Source: an uncultured Bacilli bacterium (GTDB lineage: Bacteria; Bacillota_I; Bacilli_A; RF39; UBA660). From it: DNA of 6,502 nucleotides. Location: positions 1 through 6,502 of the forward strand of contig CAKOPW010000042.1 in assembly GCA_934101115.1 (NCBI GenBank), written 5' to 3'. Every line of letters begins with the position of its first letter. Position 1 is the first letter of the stretch. This document shows positions 5,532 to 6,502 of this stretch, piece by piece. The position numbers were made by a program, and so were the translations under genes. Under the pieces are notes generated by a model. The model did not search any database, was not told the DNA's origin, and saw only the letters and a list, made by a program, of their open reading frames with translations.

Positions 5532-6502
5532 ATGGAATTGTTTGAATATTATAATAATCGTATAGAAAAGATTACAAAGCTTTTAAATGAATATGGAATA
5601 AAAGATTTGGATGAAGCAAAAGATATATGTAAAAGTTACAATATATTTCCAGAGGTAAGTGTTAAAGAGGTTCAAAATATTGCTTTTGATGATGCTGTTT
5701 ATGCTTATATTGTTGGATGTGCAATCGCTTTAAAAAGTAATGTTAAAAGTGCCAGTGAAGCAGCCACTTTAATAGGTAAAGGATTAGAAAGCTTTTGTAT
5801 AGACGGAAGTGTTTCAGAAGAAAGACATATTGGAATTGGTCATGGCAAACTTGCAAGTATGCTTTTAAGTGAAGATACAAAAGTATTTGCATTCTTAGCA
5901 GGACATGAGTCATTTGCTGCAGCAGAAGGAGCAATTGGAATAGTTGCATCGGCTAATAAGGTCAGAAAAACTCCATTAAAAGTAATTTTAAACGGTTTAG
6001 GAAAAGATGCTGCTAAAATAATATCTAGGGTTAATGGGTTTACTTATGTTGAAACAAAATTTGATTATGAACATAATAAGTTAGAAGTTATTAGTGAAAA
6101 ATCTTATAGTAATGGAGTTCGCAGTGAAGTACGTTGTTACGGAGCTTATGATGTTAGAGAAGGTGTTGCTATAATGATGCATGAAAATGTGGATATTTCC
6201 ATAACAGGAAACTCAACAAATCCAACAAGGTTTCAACATCCAGTAGCCGGTATATATAAAAAACATCGTGTTGAAAATGGATTACCATATTTTTCAGTAG
6301 CCTCTGGTGGTGGAACAGGTAGAACTTTGCATCCAGATAACATGGCAGCAGGTCCTGCAAGTTATGGTTTAACTGATACGATGGGTAGAATGCATTCAGA
6401 TGCTCAATTTGCTGGTTCGTCTTCTGTTCCAGCACATGTAGAAATGATGGGATTTATTGGTATGGGTAATAATCCGATTGTTGGTGCTACTGTTAAAATG
6501 AG
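5532..6502 (+). CDS. GGGtGRT family protein, 3' end cut by window edge
   Basis: The frame is open for 323 complete codons to the right edge. The family's name motif GGGTGRT is present at residues 259-265 (bases 6306-6326). Around it lie FSVASGG before and LHPDNMAAGP after. Other glycine/histidine-rich blocks are HIGIGHGK (99-106), FLAGHESFAAAEGAIG (121-136), GNSTNPTRFQHP (226-237) and the terminal MGFIGMGNNPIVGA. From memory the family is about 330 residues, so only the last few residues are probably missing. No signal peptide or membrane segment is evident, so it is likely cytoplasmic. Cysteines occur at 33, 63, 89 and 202. Its biochemical function is not established; members are found next to an IscU-like scaffold gene, as here, suggesting a metallocluster-related role. 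The Gly-rich and His-rich blocks would suit a nucleotide- or metal-binding enzyme, which is inference only. Confidence 0.9.
   Translation, partial: MELFEYYNNRIEKITKLLNEYGIKDLDEAKDICKSYNIFPEVSVKEVQNIAFDDAVYAYIVGCAIALKSNVKSASEAATLIGKGLESFCIDGSVSEERHIGIGHGKLASMLLSEDTKVFAFLAGHESFAAAEGAIGIVASANKVRKTPLKVILNGLGKDAAKIISRVNGFTYVETKFDYEHNKLEVISEKSYSNGVRSEVRCYGAYDVREGVAIMMHENVDISITGNSTNPTRFQHPVAGIYKKHRVENGLPYFSVASGGGTGRTLHPDNMAAGPASYGLTDTMGRMHSDAQFAGSSSVPAHVEMMGFIGMGNNPIVGATVKM

Noticed and set aside
5743..5949. Minus-strand open frame of 68 codons rich in Leu/Gln
   Set aside because: It is a shadow of the GGGtGRT gene (GCA/AGC-rich codons read backwards give Leu/Gln).
6169..6435. Minus-strand open frame of 88 codons
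   Set aside because: It runs antisense through the GGGTGRT motif region, which is clearly coding on the plus strand.
1..6502. Use of an alternative genetic code (TGA as Trp), suspected from the low GC content
   Set aside because: Trp is encoded by TGG in several genes and no in-frame TGA was found in any of the five genes.

Overview
The window is strongly A+T-rich, and its genes use A/T-ending codons and mostly AGA for arginine. In the frames read, Trp is encoded by TGG and no in-frame TGA occurs, so the standard bacterial code fits and a Mycoplasma-type code does not. Shine-Dalgarno sites of GGAAG/GAGG/GGTGA type, very short intergenic spaces and a lipoteichoic-acid-synthase-type enzyme point to a low-GC Gram-positive bacterium (Bacillota, possibly an Erysipelotrichia/RF39-like or clostridial gut lineage). 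The lineage is inference; no rRNA or other marker is present.

Layout. (1) Bases 1-1755, minus strand: a HerA-like DUF87/HAS-barrel ATPase, whose 3' end is cut by the window edge. (2) Bases 1756-1917: a divergent intergenic region with a promoter and RBS for the plus-strand gene and a weaker promoter candidate for the minus-strand gene. (3) Bases 1918-3960: an LTA-synthase-family membrane phosphotransferase (five membrane segments plus an extracellular sulfatase-fold domain). It ends in a small terminator hairpin that includes its stop codon. (4) Bases 4028-4732: a class I glutamine-amidotransferase-like peptidase C26 (gamma-glutamyl-GABA hydrolase family), followed by a clear intrinsic terminator. 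(5) Bases 4842-6502: a two-gene operon encoding an IscU/NifU-like scaffold protein and, 3 bp downstream, a GGGtGRT-family protein cut by the right edge.

How the genes work together. Apart from the last pair, each gene appears to be its own transcription unit: each plus-strand unit has its own extended -10 (TGnTATWAT) promoter, and terminators follow genes 2 and 3. The IscU-like/GGGtGRT pair is the one clear functional module. The two families are known to sit next to each other in anaerobes, but the role of the GGGtGRT protein is unknown, so this is the most interesting part of the window. The HerA-like ATPase is the second: HerA proteins usually work with a partner nuclease or effector, and any partner downstream lies beyond the left edge. 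I found no tRNA, rRNA, CRISPR array, insertion sequence or riboswitch.
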